This document shows, one piece after another, positions 10,973 to 19,424 of a stretch of DNA of 64,000 nucleotides. The notes under the pieces were generated by a model. It was not told where the DNA came from and ran no database searches. It saw only the letters and a program-made list of their open reading frames with translations. The position numbers and the translations under genes were made by a program. Position 1 is the first letter of the stretch, and each line of letters starts with the position of its first letter. The DNA comes from VRUE01 sp963837695 (GTDB taxonomy: Bacteria > Actinomycetota > Thermoleophilia > Solirubrobacterales > 70-9), in contig CAWINZ010000003.1 in assembly GCA_963837695.1 (NCBI GenBank), positions 293,563 through 357,562 of the forward strand, given 5' to 3'.

Positions 10973-11650
10973 ATGTCCCGACGCCGCGAATACGACCAGT
11001 CCTGCAGCCTCGCCTGTGCGCTCGACCGCATCGGCGAGCGCTGGTCGCTGCTGATCGTGCGTGAGCTATCGCTCGGGGCGTTGCGCTTCTCCGACCTCGT
11101 CCGCAACGTCGGCAACGCGCCGACCGACGTCCTCACCAAGCGACTGCGCGACCTCGAGAGCCACGACATCGTGCGCCGCCGCACGCTCGACCCCCCGGCG
11201 ACCGGTGTCGCCTACGAGCTGACCGAACTTGGCTGGGGCCTGGAGCGGCCGATACTCGAGCTCAGCCGCTGGGGCCTGCACTTCGAGCGCGCCGACGACG
11301 TGGCCGGCTTGGCGCCGGCGTCGCTCGCCAACGCGATCCGTGTCCTCGCCCAGCCGCCGCCGGACGCGCGATTGACGATCGGCCTGCGCAGCGGCGGGCA
11401 GGCTTACTGGCTGGGGGTCGAGGACGGCTGGATCTCCGCTTCTCGCGGCGAGACGGAAGATCCCGATGTGATCCTGGCGGGCGACCCCGCGGACGTGCTG
11501 GCGGCGCTGGTCGTAGGCGCAACGGCGGAGCGGCTCATCGAGGTCGAGGGCGACCGCGCCGCGCTTGAGGAGCTGCGCGCCATGATCGTCCTGCCCGAGC
11601 GCCTGCGCCAAGCCGCACAGGCGCTCGTCGCCGAGCCCGCCCCCGCCTAG
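10973..11650 (+). CDS. HxlR-family winged-helix regulator with C-terminal ligand-like domain
   Basis: The N-terminal 100 residues form an HxlR winged helix, recognised by CSLACALDRIGERWSLLIVR and LRFSDLVRNVGNAPTDVLTK followed by LTKRLRDLESHDIV. The remaining 120 residues, including LRSGGQAYWLGVEDGW and DPDVILAGDPADVLAALV, resemble the SCP2-like (sterol carrier fold) extension found in many actinobacterial HxlR proteins and may bind a lipid. The total of 225 residues is roughly twice a minimal HxlR. The ATG at 10973 is chosen because the upstream in-frame sequence lies in the promoter/operator region. Its likely target is the divergent MMPL transporter and possibly itself. A lipid ligand is inference. 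Confidence 0.85.
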   Translation: MSRRREYDQSCSLACALDRIGERWSLLIVRELSLGALRFSDLVRNVGNAPTDVLTKRLRDLESHDIVRRRTLDPPATGVAYELTELGWGLERPILELSRWGLHFERADDVAGLAPASLANAIRVLAQPPPDARLTIGLRSGGQAYWLGVEDGWISASRGETEDPDVILAGDPADVLAALVVGATAERLIEVEGDRAALEELRAMIVLPERLRQAAQALVAEPAPA

Positions 11651-11701
11651 CCATCCGACCTGCATCGGACCCCCATTTGGGGTCCGATGCAGGTCGGATG
11701 G
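11651..11701. terminator. Bidirectional palindrome between convergent genes
   Basis: Perfect 23-bp arms (11651-11673 and 11679-11701) surround a 5-nt CATTT loop. The palindrome fills the whole 52-bp gap between the stop of the HxlR gene and the stop of the convergent acyl-CoA dehydrogenase gene, so it is well placed to end transcription from both sides. No U-tract follows either arm. Confidence 0.7.
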
Positions 11702-11702
11702 G

Positions 11703-12923
11703 TTAGCGCAGTTCGGACGAACTCTTGCCGAGCAGCTGGCGGGCGACGATCAGCAGTTGGATCTGCTGCGTGCCCTCGAAGATGTCGAGGATCTTGGCGT
11801 CGCGGGCCCACTTCTCCAGCAGCTCGTCCTCGCCGTAGCCAACCGCGCCGCAGAGCTCGACGCAACCGAGCGCCACGTCGACGCAGGTGCGCCCGGCCTT
11901 GGCCTTTGCCATCGAGGCCTGCAGCGAGTTCGGCTTGCCGTTGTCGGCCATCCAGGCCGCCTGCAGGGTCAGCAGGCGGGAGGCCTCGTGGTCGGCCTCC
12001 ATCTCCAGGTAGCGCGCAACCGCGGCCGGCTGGGACAGCGCGGGCAGCGCGTAGTCGATCTCGACCCCGGCCTCGACGAGCAGTTCGCGCGCCCGTTCCA
12101 GCGAGGCGCGGGCGACGCCGACGGCCATCGCCGCGACCAGCGGCCGCGTGTTGTCGAAGGTCTGCATAGCGCCGCCGAAGCCCTGCTTCGGATCCGTCTT
12201 GACCTCGGGGTCGCCGAGCAGCGCCTCTTTCGGCACCCGGCAGTCCTGCAGGGTGAAGTTGGCGGTGTCGGAAGCACGGATGCCGAGCTTGTGCTCCAGC
12301 CGGTCGAGCTTGAGGCCGGGGTTGTCGCGCTCGACGATGAAGGACCGGATCGCCGCCCGTCCGACCGCCCGGTCGAGCGTTGCCCAGACCACGATCAGGT
12401 CGGCGCGGTCGCCCGAGGTGACGAAGATCTTCTCGCCGTTGAGCACGTACTCGTCACCGCTGAGGTCGGCCGTGGTTCGGATCGCGGCGGAGTCCGAGCC
12501 GGCCTCGGGCTCGGTGATCGCCATCGCCGCCCATCTGCCGCCGTAGCGCTCGAGTTGCTCCTCGCTCGCCACCGAGGCGATCGCCGAGTTGCCGAGGCCC
12601 TGGCGCGGCATCGAGAGCAGCAGGCCGACGTCTCCCCAACAGAGCTCGATGATGCCGAGCACGGTCGAGAGGTTGGAGCCGTTGCGGTTGCCGCCGTCGC
12701 CATTGCCATTGGACTCGCGGCGCACTCCGGCCGCGCCGGCGCCGCCGATGTCGGAGCCCTCGTTCATTCCGTCGATCAGCGAGGCGAGCATGTCGAGCTC
12801 CTTCGGGTAGGAGTGCTCGGCCTCGTCGTACTTGCGCGAGATCGGTCGGAAGACCTCGGTCGCGACCTGGTTGGCCTGGCTGGCCAGCGGCTTGAACTTC
12901 TTCGGTATCTCTAGGTTGATCAT
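11703..12923 (-). CDS. Acyl-CoA dehydrogenase (first of a pair by chain position: distal)
   Basis: This 406-residue FAD enzyme belongs to the acyl-CoA dehydrogenase family, which introduces the alpha,beta double bond into acyl-CoA thioesters. The middle beta-domain motif AITEPEAGSDSAAIRTTA and the C-terminal IFEGTQQIQLLIVARQLLG are typical, and WARDAKILDIFEGT carries the region of the catalytic glutamate. It is the last gene of the thiolase-FabG-MaoC-dehydrogenase operon, 26 bp after another dehydrogenase gene. An insertion near residues 50-80 (SNGNGDGGNRNGSN) is Gly/Asn-rich and looks like a flexible loop. Neighbouring dehydrogenase pairs in actinobacteria sometimes form heteromers; whether these do is not known. 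The acyl substrate is undetermined. Confidence 0.88.
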   Translation of the reverse strand: MINLEIPKKFKPLASQANQVATEVFRPISRKYDEAEHSYPKELDMLASLIDGMNEGSDIGGAGAAGVRRESNGNGDGGNRNGSNLSTVLGIIELCWGDVGLLLSMPRQGLGNSAIASVASEEQLERYGGRWAAMAITEPEAGSDSAAIRTTADLSGDEYVLNGEKIFVTSGDRADLIVVWATLDRAVGRAAIRSFIVERDNPGLKLDRLEHKLGIRASDTANFTLQDCRVPKEALLGDPEVKTDPKQGFGGAMQTFDNTRPLVAAMAVGVARASLERARELLVEAGVEIDYALPALSQPAAVARYLEMEADHEASRLLTLQAAWMADNGKPNSLQASMAKAKAGRTCVDVALGCVELCGAVGYGEDELLEKWARDAKILDIFEGTQQIQLLIVARQLLGKSSSELR

Positions 12924-12949
12924 GGTTGCCTTTCGCTCTTAGCGGGCCG

Positions 12950-14290
12950 CTAGACGAGCAGGGCGCCCTCCATGACGCCCGCTACGCGGAGGTCGCGGTA
13001 CCAGCGCTCGACCGGGTGCTCCTTGACGAAGCCGTGGCCGCCGAGCAGCTGCACTCCTTCAGAGCCGATCTCCATGCCCTTGGCGGCGCAGAGCTTGCGC
13101 GCCAGCGCCGCCTCGCGGCCGAACTCCTGGCCTTGGTCGGCGCGGCTGGCGGCTCGGTAGGTGGCGAGCCGCATGCCGCTGGACTCGATGCCTATGTCGG
13201 AGACGCCGAAGGCGACCGCCTGGCGGTTGGAGACCGGTTCGCCGAAGGCGGTTCGTTCGTTGACGTAGGGGATGACGTAGTCGAGTACCGCCTGCGAGGC
13301 GCCGACGGCGAGCGCGCACCAGGCGACCCGCGCCCGTTGCACGCACTCGACGTAGGCATCGCGGTCGCCCTCTCCGAGCAGCGCGGCGCCGGGCAGGCGG
13401 ACGTCCTCGAGCAGCAGGCGGCCGGTGGCGGCGGGGCGCAGCCCCATCGCCGGCTCATCCTGCACGGAGAGGCCCTTGGCCCCAGACTCGATTACGAACA
13501 GCGCCGGGTCTTTGCCTTCGACCGCGGCCGCGACGAGGAACAGCTCGCACTCGGCCGCGCGGGCGACGAGCGACTTGGCCCCGCTGAGGATCCAGTCTTC
13601 GCCGTCCCGGCGCGCGGTCGTCTCCAGCTTCAGCGGGTCGAAGAGCGGCCGCGGCTCGAGCAGTGCCAGGGCGGCGGCGGGCACGTCCTCGCCGCTGAAC
13701 GCGGGCAGGTAGGTGGCCTCCTGCTCGGGCGTCCCCCAGTGGCCGATCGCGGTTGCGACCGCGCCGGGCGCAAGCGCGGCGTAGGCGATCCCCATGTCGC
13801 CGTGGGCGAGGGCCTCGCCGACCAGGGCGCTGGTCGTCGCCGCCTGCTCGTGCATCACGCCGCCGAGCTCCTCGGGGATGCCGAGCGTGTTGACGCCGAG
13901 CTCGTTGACCTGGGACAGCAGCTCGGCAGGGGTCGCGCGCTCGGCGTCAGCCTTTTGGGCGGCGGGCCGGACCTTGGCCTCGGCGAAGTCGCGCACCGCC
14001 TCCTGGAACATCTCCTGCTCGTCGTCGGGACTGATGTCGAAGAGCGCGCGCGGCTTGCCCGTCGCCTGACGCGCCGGCCGGGTCAGCTTCTGGGCCGCCT
14101 TGAACGTGCGCCCCGCGGCGGTCGCTGAGCGGAAGCCGTTCTTGGTGCCCTGGAACAGCGCCCGCTCGACCTGTTTGCGGGCACGGATCCGGTCGAGCAG
14201 GTCCGAGCCGGCGAGCCAGTTGAGCGCTCGCAGGCCGATGCCCATGCTGCGCTCGGCGACTCCCGCACTGCCTTTTCCGTTGCCGTTCAC
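12950..14290 (-). CDS. Acyl-CoA dehydrogenase with N-terminal extension
   Basis: The protein is a second acyl-CoA dehydrogenase family member of 446 residues. The first 70 residues (Arg/Lys-rich, with NWLAGSDLLDRIRARKQVER) precede the fold, which starts around DISPDDEQEMFQEAVRDFAE. The usual AITEPxAG segment is replaced by ALLEPRPLFDPLKLETTARR, and the C-terminus has AAKGMEIGSEGVQLLGGHGF and EHPVERWYRDLRVAGVMEG, so the FAD-binding end is conserved while the substrate-contact segment is unusual. The gene begins with a GTG that overlaps the stop of the MaoC gene (GTGA), indicating translational coupling. It may act with the next dehydrogenase. The altered motif makes catalytic competence less certain than for its partner. 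Confidence 0.85.
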   Translation of the reverse strand: MNGNGKGSAGVAERSMGIGLRALNWLAGSDLLDRIRARKQVERALFQGTKNGFRSATAAGRTFKAAQKLTRPARQATGKPRALFDISPDDEQEMFQEAVRDFAEAKVRPAAQKADAERATPAELLSQVNELGVNTLGIPEELGGVMHEQAATTSALVGEALAHGDMGIAYAALAPGAVATAIGHWGTPEQEATYLPAFSGEDVPAAALALLEPRPLFDPLKLETTARRDGEDWILSGAKSLVARAAECELFLVAAAVEGKDPALFVIESGAKGLSVQDEPAMGLRPAATGRLLLEDVRLPGAALLGEGDRDAYVECVQRARVAWCALAVGASQAVLDYVIPYVNERTAFGEPVSNRQAVAFGVSDIGIESSGMRLATYRAASRADQGQEFGREAALARKLCAAKGMEIGSEGVQLLGGHGFVKEHPVERWYRDLRVAGVMEGALLV

Positions 14291-15240
14291 TCTGAGTTCC
14301 TCCCGCTCTTCTCGTTGGGTGAAGCCTTCGCCTCGAGCGGCTTGACGGTGCCGTCGAGGTGGGGCGTTTGCCGCTTTGCATCGCGCACTGCGAAGTGGAT
14401 CTCCTCATCGCCGGCGTCGCTGAGGAACTCGACCTTTCCCGGCAGCCGGATCGGCTTGCGGAAGCTGACCTCGACGGCGAATGCGTCGGGCAGGCGCCCC
14501 TCGAGCGCCGCCAGGCAGCGCGCCTTGGTCCACATCCCGTGCGCGATCGCCCCGGGGAAGCCGAGCGGCTTCGCGGTGAGTGAGTGCATGTGGATCGGGT
14601 TCCGATCGCCGGATACGGCGGCATACCGCCGCCCCAGGTCACCCCCCAAGCGCCACTCGGCGCTCGCGGTCAGCTCCGGCTCCTCCAGCGGCCGATGGGC
14701 CGATTTCGCGCCATATAGGCCGGTTTTCGGCCCGTCGGCGGGCTTTTGGGGTTTTTGGCGGTGGAGCATGGTGCTGGTCGACTCCCACGCGGTCTCGCTG
14801 CCGATCTGGGCCTCGGTGACGAGGCTGAAGGTCTGGCCGCGCTTGTGTGGCTTCAGGGGTGTGGGGCGAACGACGAGCTTCAGCTCCTCGCCGAGCTCGA
14901 TCGGCCGGCGCTGGACGATCCGGTTCTCGACGTGGACGAGGCCGACGGCGCCGAAGGGGAAGCTGCCGTCGGCCATCACCGCCATGTGCAGCGGGAAGGC
15001 GAGCACCTGCGGGTAGGTCGGCGGCAATGCGTCGCGCAGCGTGAAGCCGCAGACGCGGCTGTAGGCGGCGACGGCGTCGGGGTCCGGACGCACGCCGGCG
15101 AGGCTGAGCTCGAGGTCCGGGACGTCGTTGCCCCGGCCCGGCACGAAGGGCAACCGCGAGGCGCCCGGGATCAGCGGCGCCGCCGCGCGGGCGTAGAGCG
15201 GCAGGATGGACGGCGAGCTGTCGAGGGTGCGCGTCGCCAT
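14287..15240 (-). CDS. MaoC-family double-hotdog dehydratase/hydratase (HtdX-like)
   Basis: This protein has the R-specific enoyl-CoA hydratase / 3-hydroxyacyl dehydratase fold. The second hotdog half carries the hydratase-2 motif YAAVSGDRNPIHMH and AKPLGFPGAIAHGMW with the catalytic Asp and His; the first half, from residue 40 to 160, is the degenerate companion. The ATG at 15240 is 5 bp after the FabG stop and gives 317 residues. Between the two halves sits an insert, ADGPKTGLYGAKSAHR, encoded exactly by a 49-bp palindromic element. Gene order (thiolase, large FabG, MaoC) matches fadA2-fabG4-htdX in mycobacteria, so a role in (R)-3-hydroxyacyl metabolism of fatty or polyketide-like acyl chains is likely. 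The start upstream of FabG suggested by the open frame is not real. Confidence 0.87.
   Translation of the reverse strand: MATRTLDSSPSILPLYARAAAPLIPGASRLPFVPGRGNDVPDLELSLAGVRPDPDAVAAYSRVCGFTLRDALPPTYPQVLAFPLHMAVMADGSFPFGAVGLVHVENRIVQRRPIELGEELKLVVRPTPLKPHKRGQTFSLVTEAQIGSETAWESTSTMLHRQKPQKPADGPKTGLYGAKSAHRPLEEPELTASAEWRLGGDLGRRYAAVSGDRNPIHMHSLTAKPLGFPGAIAHGMWTKARCLAALEGRLPDAFAVEVSFRKPIRLPGKVEFLSDAGDEEIHFAVRDAKRQTPHLDGTVKPLEAKASPNEKSGRNSE
14691..14739. repeat. Palindromic element inserted in frame in the MaoC gene
   Basis: The element has 22-nt arms and a 5-nt ATATA loop, the same layout as the intergenic copy at 8675-8723. Read on the gene's strand it supplies 16 codons (ADGPKTGLYGAKSAHR) between the two hotdog halves. 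The two copies differ at several arm positions; in this copy the arms are imperfectly paired, as expected of an older insertion drifting under coding constraint. Confidence 0.7.
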
Positions 15241-15245
15241 CGTCG

Positions 15246-16568
15246 TCACGCCCCCAGCAGGCTCTGGCCGCAGACGCGGACGATGTTGCCGTTGACGCCG
15301 GTTGAGGCAGGGCTGGCGAACCAAGCGATCGTCTCGGCGACGTCGACCGGCAGGCCGCCCTGCGACATGCTGTTCATACGGCGACCGGCTTCGCGGATCG
15401 CGATCGGCATCGCGTCGGTCATCTGGGTCTCGATGAAGCCCGGCGCGACCGCGTTGATCGTCGCCCCGCGCTTGGCCAGCTCGGGGGCCAGCGACTCGAC
15501 CATGCCGATCACGCCGGCCTTCGAGGTCGCGTAGTTGGTCTGGCCGGAGTTGCCGGCGATGCCGCTCATCGAGGAGACGCAGACGATGCGGCCGTTGCGG
15601 CGCAGCAGGTCGCGGTGCAGCAGCTCGTCGTTTATCCGCTCCTCGCTGGAGAGGTTGATCTCCATCAGCGAGGCCCAGCGGTCCTCGGGCATCTTGGCGA
15701 TCGTGCGGTCGCGGGTGACGCCGGCGTTGTGGACGACGATGTCGACCCCGTCGGCGAGTCGCTCGGCGATCGTCGCCGGCGCGGCCTCGTCGGTGATGTC
15801 GAGCTCGATCGTCTCCGCCTCGAGCCGCTCCGCCACCGCCTTCAAATCTGCTGAGAGCGCCGGCACGTCGAGCAGGACGAGCTCGGCGCCGTCGCGGTGC
15901 AGGACGGTCGCGATCGCCTCGCCGATGCCGCGCGAGGCGCCGGTGACCAGCGCCCGCATCCCGTCCAGCGGCTGCTGCCATTCCAGCTTTGGGGCCTCGG
16001 CGACGCCGGCGCCGATCTGGATCGTCTGGCCGGAGACGTAGGCCGAGCGGGGGGAGAGCAGGAAGCGCAGCGTCGAGTCGAGCTGGTCCTCGGCGCCCGC
16101 GGAGACGTAGACGAGCTGGACGGCGATGCCGCGGCCGATCTCCTTGCCGAGCGAGCGGGTGAAGCCCTCCAAGGCGCGCTGCGCGGTTGCGGCGCGGGGC
16201 GGCAGCCCGGCCGGCGGCGTGCCCAGCACGACGACGCGGCCGGAGCGCTCCACGCGCCTCACGTTGGGGTGGAAGAAGCGCTGCAGCTCGACCAGCTCGG
16301 TCGAGTCGGAGATGCCGCTCGCGTCGAAGACGAGCGCGCCGACCGGGCTGTCGGAGCGCTCCGGGCGCCCCGCGCCGAGGTCTCCGAGCAGGCGCTCCAG
16401 CGGCTTCTCAAGTCGCCCTCCCGGTGCCGAGCCGGTCAGCACGACATCGCCCGCCCTCGTTTCGCCCGCCCCGTGGCGTCGCAGTTGCGTGGGGCGGGGG
16501 AGGCCGACGCGGGGGGCGATCAGCCTGCCCGGCGGTGAGTTGACCAGCTGCGCGTAGAGGTCGCTCAT
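15246..16568 (-). CDS. fabG4: High-molecular-weight 3-oxoacyl reductase (FabG4-like)
   Basis: This 440-residue protein is a two-domain short-chain dehydrogenase like mycobacterial FabG4. The C-terminal catalytic domain has the nucleotide motif TGASRGIGEA, NAG at VHNAGVT, the serine in VSSMSGIAG and YATSK, so it should reduce 3-oxoacyl thioesters. The N-terminal 200 residues are a degenerate Rossmann-like domain (LVFDASGI, VVVLGTPPAG, LEGFTRSLGKEIGRG) with no intact cofactor motif, as in FabG4. FabG4 of Mycobacterium tuberculosis is 454 residues and prefers NADH; the same preference here is inference. Its ATG directly follows the TAG of the thiolase gene, and the MaoC gene begins 5 bp after its stop. 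Confidence 0.88.
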   Translation of the reverse strand: MSDLYAQLVNSPPGRLIAPRVGLPRPTQLRRHGAGETRAGDVVLTGSAPGGRLEKPLERLLGDLGAGRPERSDSPVGALVFDASGISDSTELVELQRFFHPNVRRVERSGRVVVLGTPPAGLPPRAATAQRALEGFTRSLGKEIGRGIAVQLVYVSAGAEDQLDSTLRFLLSPRSAYVSGQTIQIGAGVAEAPKLEWQQPLDGMRALVTGASRGIGEAIATVLHRDGAELVLLDVPALSADLKAVAERLEAETIELDITDEAAPATIAERLADGVDIVVHNAGVTRDRTIAKMPEDRWASLMEINLSSEERINDELLHRDLLRRNGRIVCVSSMSGIAGNSGQTNYATSKAGVIGMVESLAPELAKRGATINAVAPGFIETQMTDAMPIAIREAGRRMNSMSQGGLPVDVAETIAWFASPASTGVNGNIVRVCGQSLLGA

Positions 16569-17864
16569 CTACTTCCCGTCCTTTCCTGGGGCTTCGAGGA
16601 TCGCGACGACTCCCTGGCCGGCGGCGGCGCAGATGCTGATCGCGCCGCGGCCGGCGCCGCGCTCGTGCAGCTCTTTGGCCAGCGAGGCGACGATGCGGCC
16701 GCCGGTGGCGGCGAAGGGGTGGCCGGCGGCGAGCGAGCCGCCGTTGACGTTGAGCTTGTCGCGCTCGATCGCGCCGAGTGGCTCCTCGCGGCCGAGGCGG
16801 TCGCGACAGAAGCGCTCGTCCTCCCAGGCGCGCAGCGTGCAGAGCACCTGCGCGGCGAAGGCCTCGTGGACCTCATAGAGGTCAAAGTCCTGCAGCTCGA
16901 GGTCTTGGCGGTCGAGCATGCGGGGCATCGCGTAGGCGGGCGCCATCAAGAGCCCCTCGCGCTTGTGGACGTGGTCGATCGCCGCGGTCTGGCCGTCGAC
17001 GAAGTAGGCGAGGACCGGCAGGTCGCGCTCCTTTGCCCACTCCTCGCTGGCGAGCAGCACGGCGGAGGCGCCGTCGCTGAGCGGGGTCGAGTTGGCGGCG
17101 GTCATCGTGCCGTCCTCGCCGCCGAAGACCGGCCCGAGCTTGGCCAGCTTCTCGGTCGAGGAGTCAGGGCGCAGGTTCTGGTCGCGCTCGAGGCCGAGGT
17201 AGGGGTTGACGAGGTCCTCCATGAAGCCGCGCTCGTAGGCGGCGGCGAGGTTGTGGTGGCTGGTGACCGCGAGCTCGTCCTGCTCCTCCCGGCCCACGCC
17301 CCACTCGGTGGCCATGATCGCGCAGTGCTCGCCCATCGAGAGGCCGGTGCGGGGCTCCTCGTTGCGGGGGATCGCGGGGACGACGTGGCCGGGGCGCAGC
17401 CGGGTCAGCTGCTTCAGTCTCCCGGCGGTCGACTTCTCGCGGTTGGCATCGAGCAGCACCTCGCGCAGGTCCTCGTTGAGTCCGATCGGCGCGTCAGAGG
17501 TGGTGTCGGCGCCGCAGGCGATCCCGGCGTCGATCTGGCCGAGGGCGATCTTGTTGGCGACGAGGATCGTCGTCTCCAGCCCGGTGCCGCAGGCCTGCTG
17601 CACGTCGTAGGCGGGGGTCTCGGGGGCGAGCCGGGTGCCGAGCACGCTCTCGCGGGTCAGGTCGCGGTCGCGCGAGTGCTTGAGCACGGCGCCGCCCGCC
17701 ACCTCCCCGAGCGCCTCGCCGCCAAGCGAGAAGCGCTCGACCAGGCCGTCGAGCGCGGCGGTGAGCATGTCCTGGTTGGAGGCGCGCGAGTAAACCGAGT
17801 TGGAGCGCGCAAATGGGATTCGGTTGCCGCCGACGATGGCGACCCGACGGGGACTGTCAGTCAA
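16569..17864 (-). CDS. Thiolase / acetyl-CoA C-acyltransferase (FadA2/FadI-like)
   Basis: This is a 431-residue thiolase, catalysing the reversible cleavage of 3-oxoacyl-CoA or condensation of acyl-CoA. The nucleophilic cysteine lies in YDVQQACGTGLE, the His in LYEVHEAFAAQVL and NGGSLAAGHPFAATG, and the second catalytic cysteine in SICAAAGQGVVAILE. It is the first gene of the minus-strand operon that continues with FabG4-like, MaoC and two dehydrogenase genes, and the roughly 200-bp region upstream probably contains the operon promoter. The long insert after residue 120 and overall size place it nearer FadI/FadA2 than biosynthetic thiolases. The whole set could run a complete beta-oxidation-like round. 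Confidence 0.9.
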   Translation of the reverse strand: MTDSPRRVAIVGGNRIPFARSNSVYSRASNQDMLTAALDGLVERFSLGGEALGEVAGGAVLKHSRDRDLTRESVLGTRLAPETPAYDVQQACGTGLETTILVANKIALGQIDAGIACGADTTSDAPIGLNEDLREVLLDANREKSTAGRLKQLTRLRPGHVVPAIPRNEEPRTGLSMGEHCAIMATEWGVGREEQDELAVTSHHNLAAAYERGFMEDLVNPYLGLERDQNLRPDSSTEKLAKLGPVFGGEDGTMTAANSTPLSDGASAVLLASEEWAKERDLPVLAYFVDGQTAAIDHVHKREGLLMAPAYAMPRMLDRQDLELQDFDLYEVHEAFAAQVLCTLRAWEDERFCRDRLGREEPLGAIERDKLNVNGGSLAAGHPFAATGGRIVASLAKELHERGAGRGAISICAAAGQGVVAILEAPGKDGK

Positions 17865-18067
17865 CGTCGAAGCCTTTCGATTGAAGTGCGATACGAGGCG
17901 TGCAGGGGCCGCAAAAGCCTCCCGCCGCGATTACCCGCTACATGGATCGGTGTAAACGTAACCGAGACATCGATCTATGTCCAGGTCAGTGTGACCGGTC
18001 GCACACGGACGAGCCCGGGGCCGCCTGTCGCGGTTAATGCATTTCCCCTCCCCGTCGATAGGACAAG

Positions 18068-19360
18068 ATGCCCACTCGCCATGCCTCGCCCGCTGCCCTG
18101 CACACCCGTCTCTTCGCGGCGCTGATCGTTCTCGGGGCGCTGGCGTTTGCCGGCTCCGCGACGGCGGTCGCCTCTCCGGCGCCTTCGATTCTGACGCTGA
18201 AGACGGTCAAGGTGGGCGCTCCGGGGAACCCGTCGGTCGGCATCGTCCCCTTCACCGATGCCGTCTACCGCTCCTGCGCTGAAGTCCCGCAGGAAGCGCA
18301 CACGCCCGCCTGTCAGATGGTCGGCGGCGTAAAGCACCGCTACGGCATCGGTCAGCTCGAGGTCACCGTCGCCCAGTGGGTCGCGTTCCTCAACACGGCC
18401 GACCCGGCGGGCCGCAACAGGCACAAGCTCTACAGCTCCGACGAGAGCTCGACCGCCTGGCCAAGGTTCGGCCAGATCGACTTCGCCGCGAGCGTGGGCA
18501 AGGGGCGGCACTACTCGGTCGCCTCGCCGGAATGGGCCGACAAGCCCTACGGCTTTGCCAACTTCCTGCGCTCGGCGCGCTTCGCCAACTCCCTCTACAA
18601 CGGCCGCCTGCTCTCCAAGAAGACCAGCCGCGAAGGCGGCTTCCGCTACGTCACCTACCGCGTCCGCCTCTCGAGGGTGACCGAGCGGGGGATGTACGAC
18701 ATGACCGAACGGGCGATGACGCGCTCGCACAAGTCCGGCTTTGTCATCCCCAGCCAGAACGAGTGGATCAAGGCGGCGTACTTCGACCCCAGTGGCGAAG
18801 GTAAGTACTCCTACTGGAAGTACCCGACCAACCCCGGTGTGTTCGAAACCGAAGACGAAGCGGCGAGCGAACCCAACTCGACGACGCTCGACCCGACGAC
18901 CGGCGACGTCACCAACGCATCGACCCAGCCGCTGGCGACGTTCCACGCCCCTGGCGTTCCTGCCCCGAGCTGGTGCCCAGCGTCCTTCGGCAGCGAAGAA
19001 TGCTCCAGCGTGAACCCGTTCGGGCTCTCCCCGACCGCCTATGCCAAGGGCTACCAGGGCAGCCTCAGCACGGTCGGCCAGGCGAAGACCACCTCGCCGT
19101 GGGGGACGCTCGACCAGGGCGGCAACGCGGTCGAGTGGACCGACACGATCACCCCGCCGCCGTTCGGCGCGAAGGGGCGCCGGGTCTGGCGACGCCTGCA
19201 CGGCGGCATCGCCAACGCGCCCGCCTACCAGCTCTGGCTCTCGGCAATCGGGCCGCAGCCGCAGGACAACACTTTCTTCACCGCCACCTATCCGTGGCTG
19301 GGAATCCGCATCGGCGTGCTCGGCAATTTGAAAGTGGGCGGGGGACCACTGGGAAAGTGA
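18068..19360 (+). CDS. Secreted formylglycine-generating-enzyme-like (SUMF1 domain) protein
   Basis: The protein begins with a clear signal peptide (TRLFAALIVLGALAFAGSATA) and continues as an FGE-sulfatase/SUMF1 fold. Supporting segments are YGIGQLEVTVAQWVAFLN, SGFVIPSQNEWIKAAYFDP and WGTLDQGGNAVEWTD, the hallmark core of the family. True bacterial FGEs are cytoplasmic and activate sulfatases; an exported protein of this fold more often has a binding or unrelated role, and I do not see a clear paired-cysteine active site of an FGE. It stands alone between the thiolase operon promoter and the 19.4-kb island. A sulfatase gene lies about 10 kb away, but a functional link is speculative. Confidence 0.8.
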   Translation: MPTRHASPAALHTRLFAALIVLGALAFAGSATAVASPAPSILTLKTVKVGAPGNPSVGIVPFTDAVYRSCAEVPQEAHTPACQMVGGVKHRYGIGQLEVTVAQWVAFLNTADPAGRNRHKLYSSDESSTAWPRFGQIDFAASVGKGRHYSVASPEWADKPYGFANFLRSARFANSLYNGRLLSKKTSREGGFRYVTYRVRLSRVTERGMYDMTERAMTRSHKSGFVIPSQNEWIKAAYFDPSGEGKYSYWKYPTNPGVFETEDEAASEPNSTTLDPTTGDVTNASTQPLATFHAPGVPAPSWCPASFGSEECSSVNPFGLSPTAYAKGYQGSLSTVGQAKTTSPWGTLDQGGNAVEWTDTITPPPFGAKGRRVWRRLHGGIANAPAYQLWLSAIGPQPQDNTFFTATYPWLGIRIGVLGNLKVGGGPLGK

Positions 19361-19424
19361 GGCAGACTTGTCATCTACGTGGCTGTCACGGAGGCCAAGT
19401 CCCGGCCCTCCCTTGACGAGCTGC

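Noticed and set aside
15241..15981. An N-terminal extension of the MaoC gene reaching into the FabG gene.
   Set aside because: It is a shifted reading of the FabG coding sequence. The ATG at 15240, 5 bp after the FabG stop, gives the normal start.
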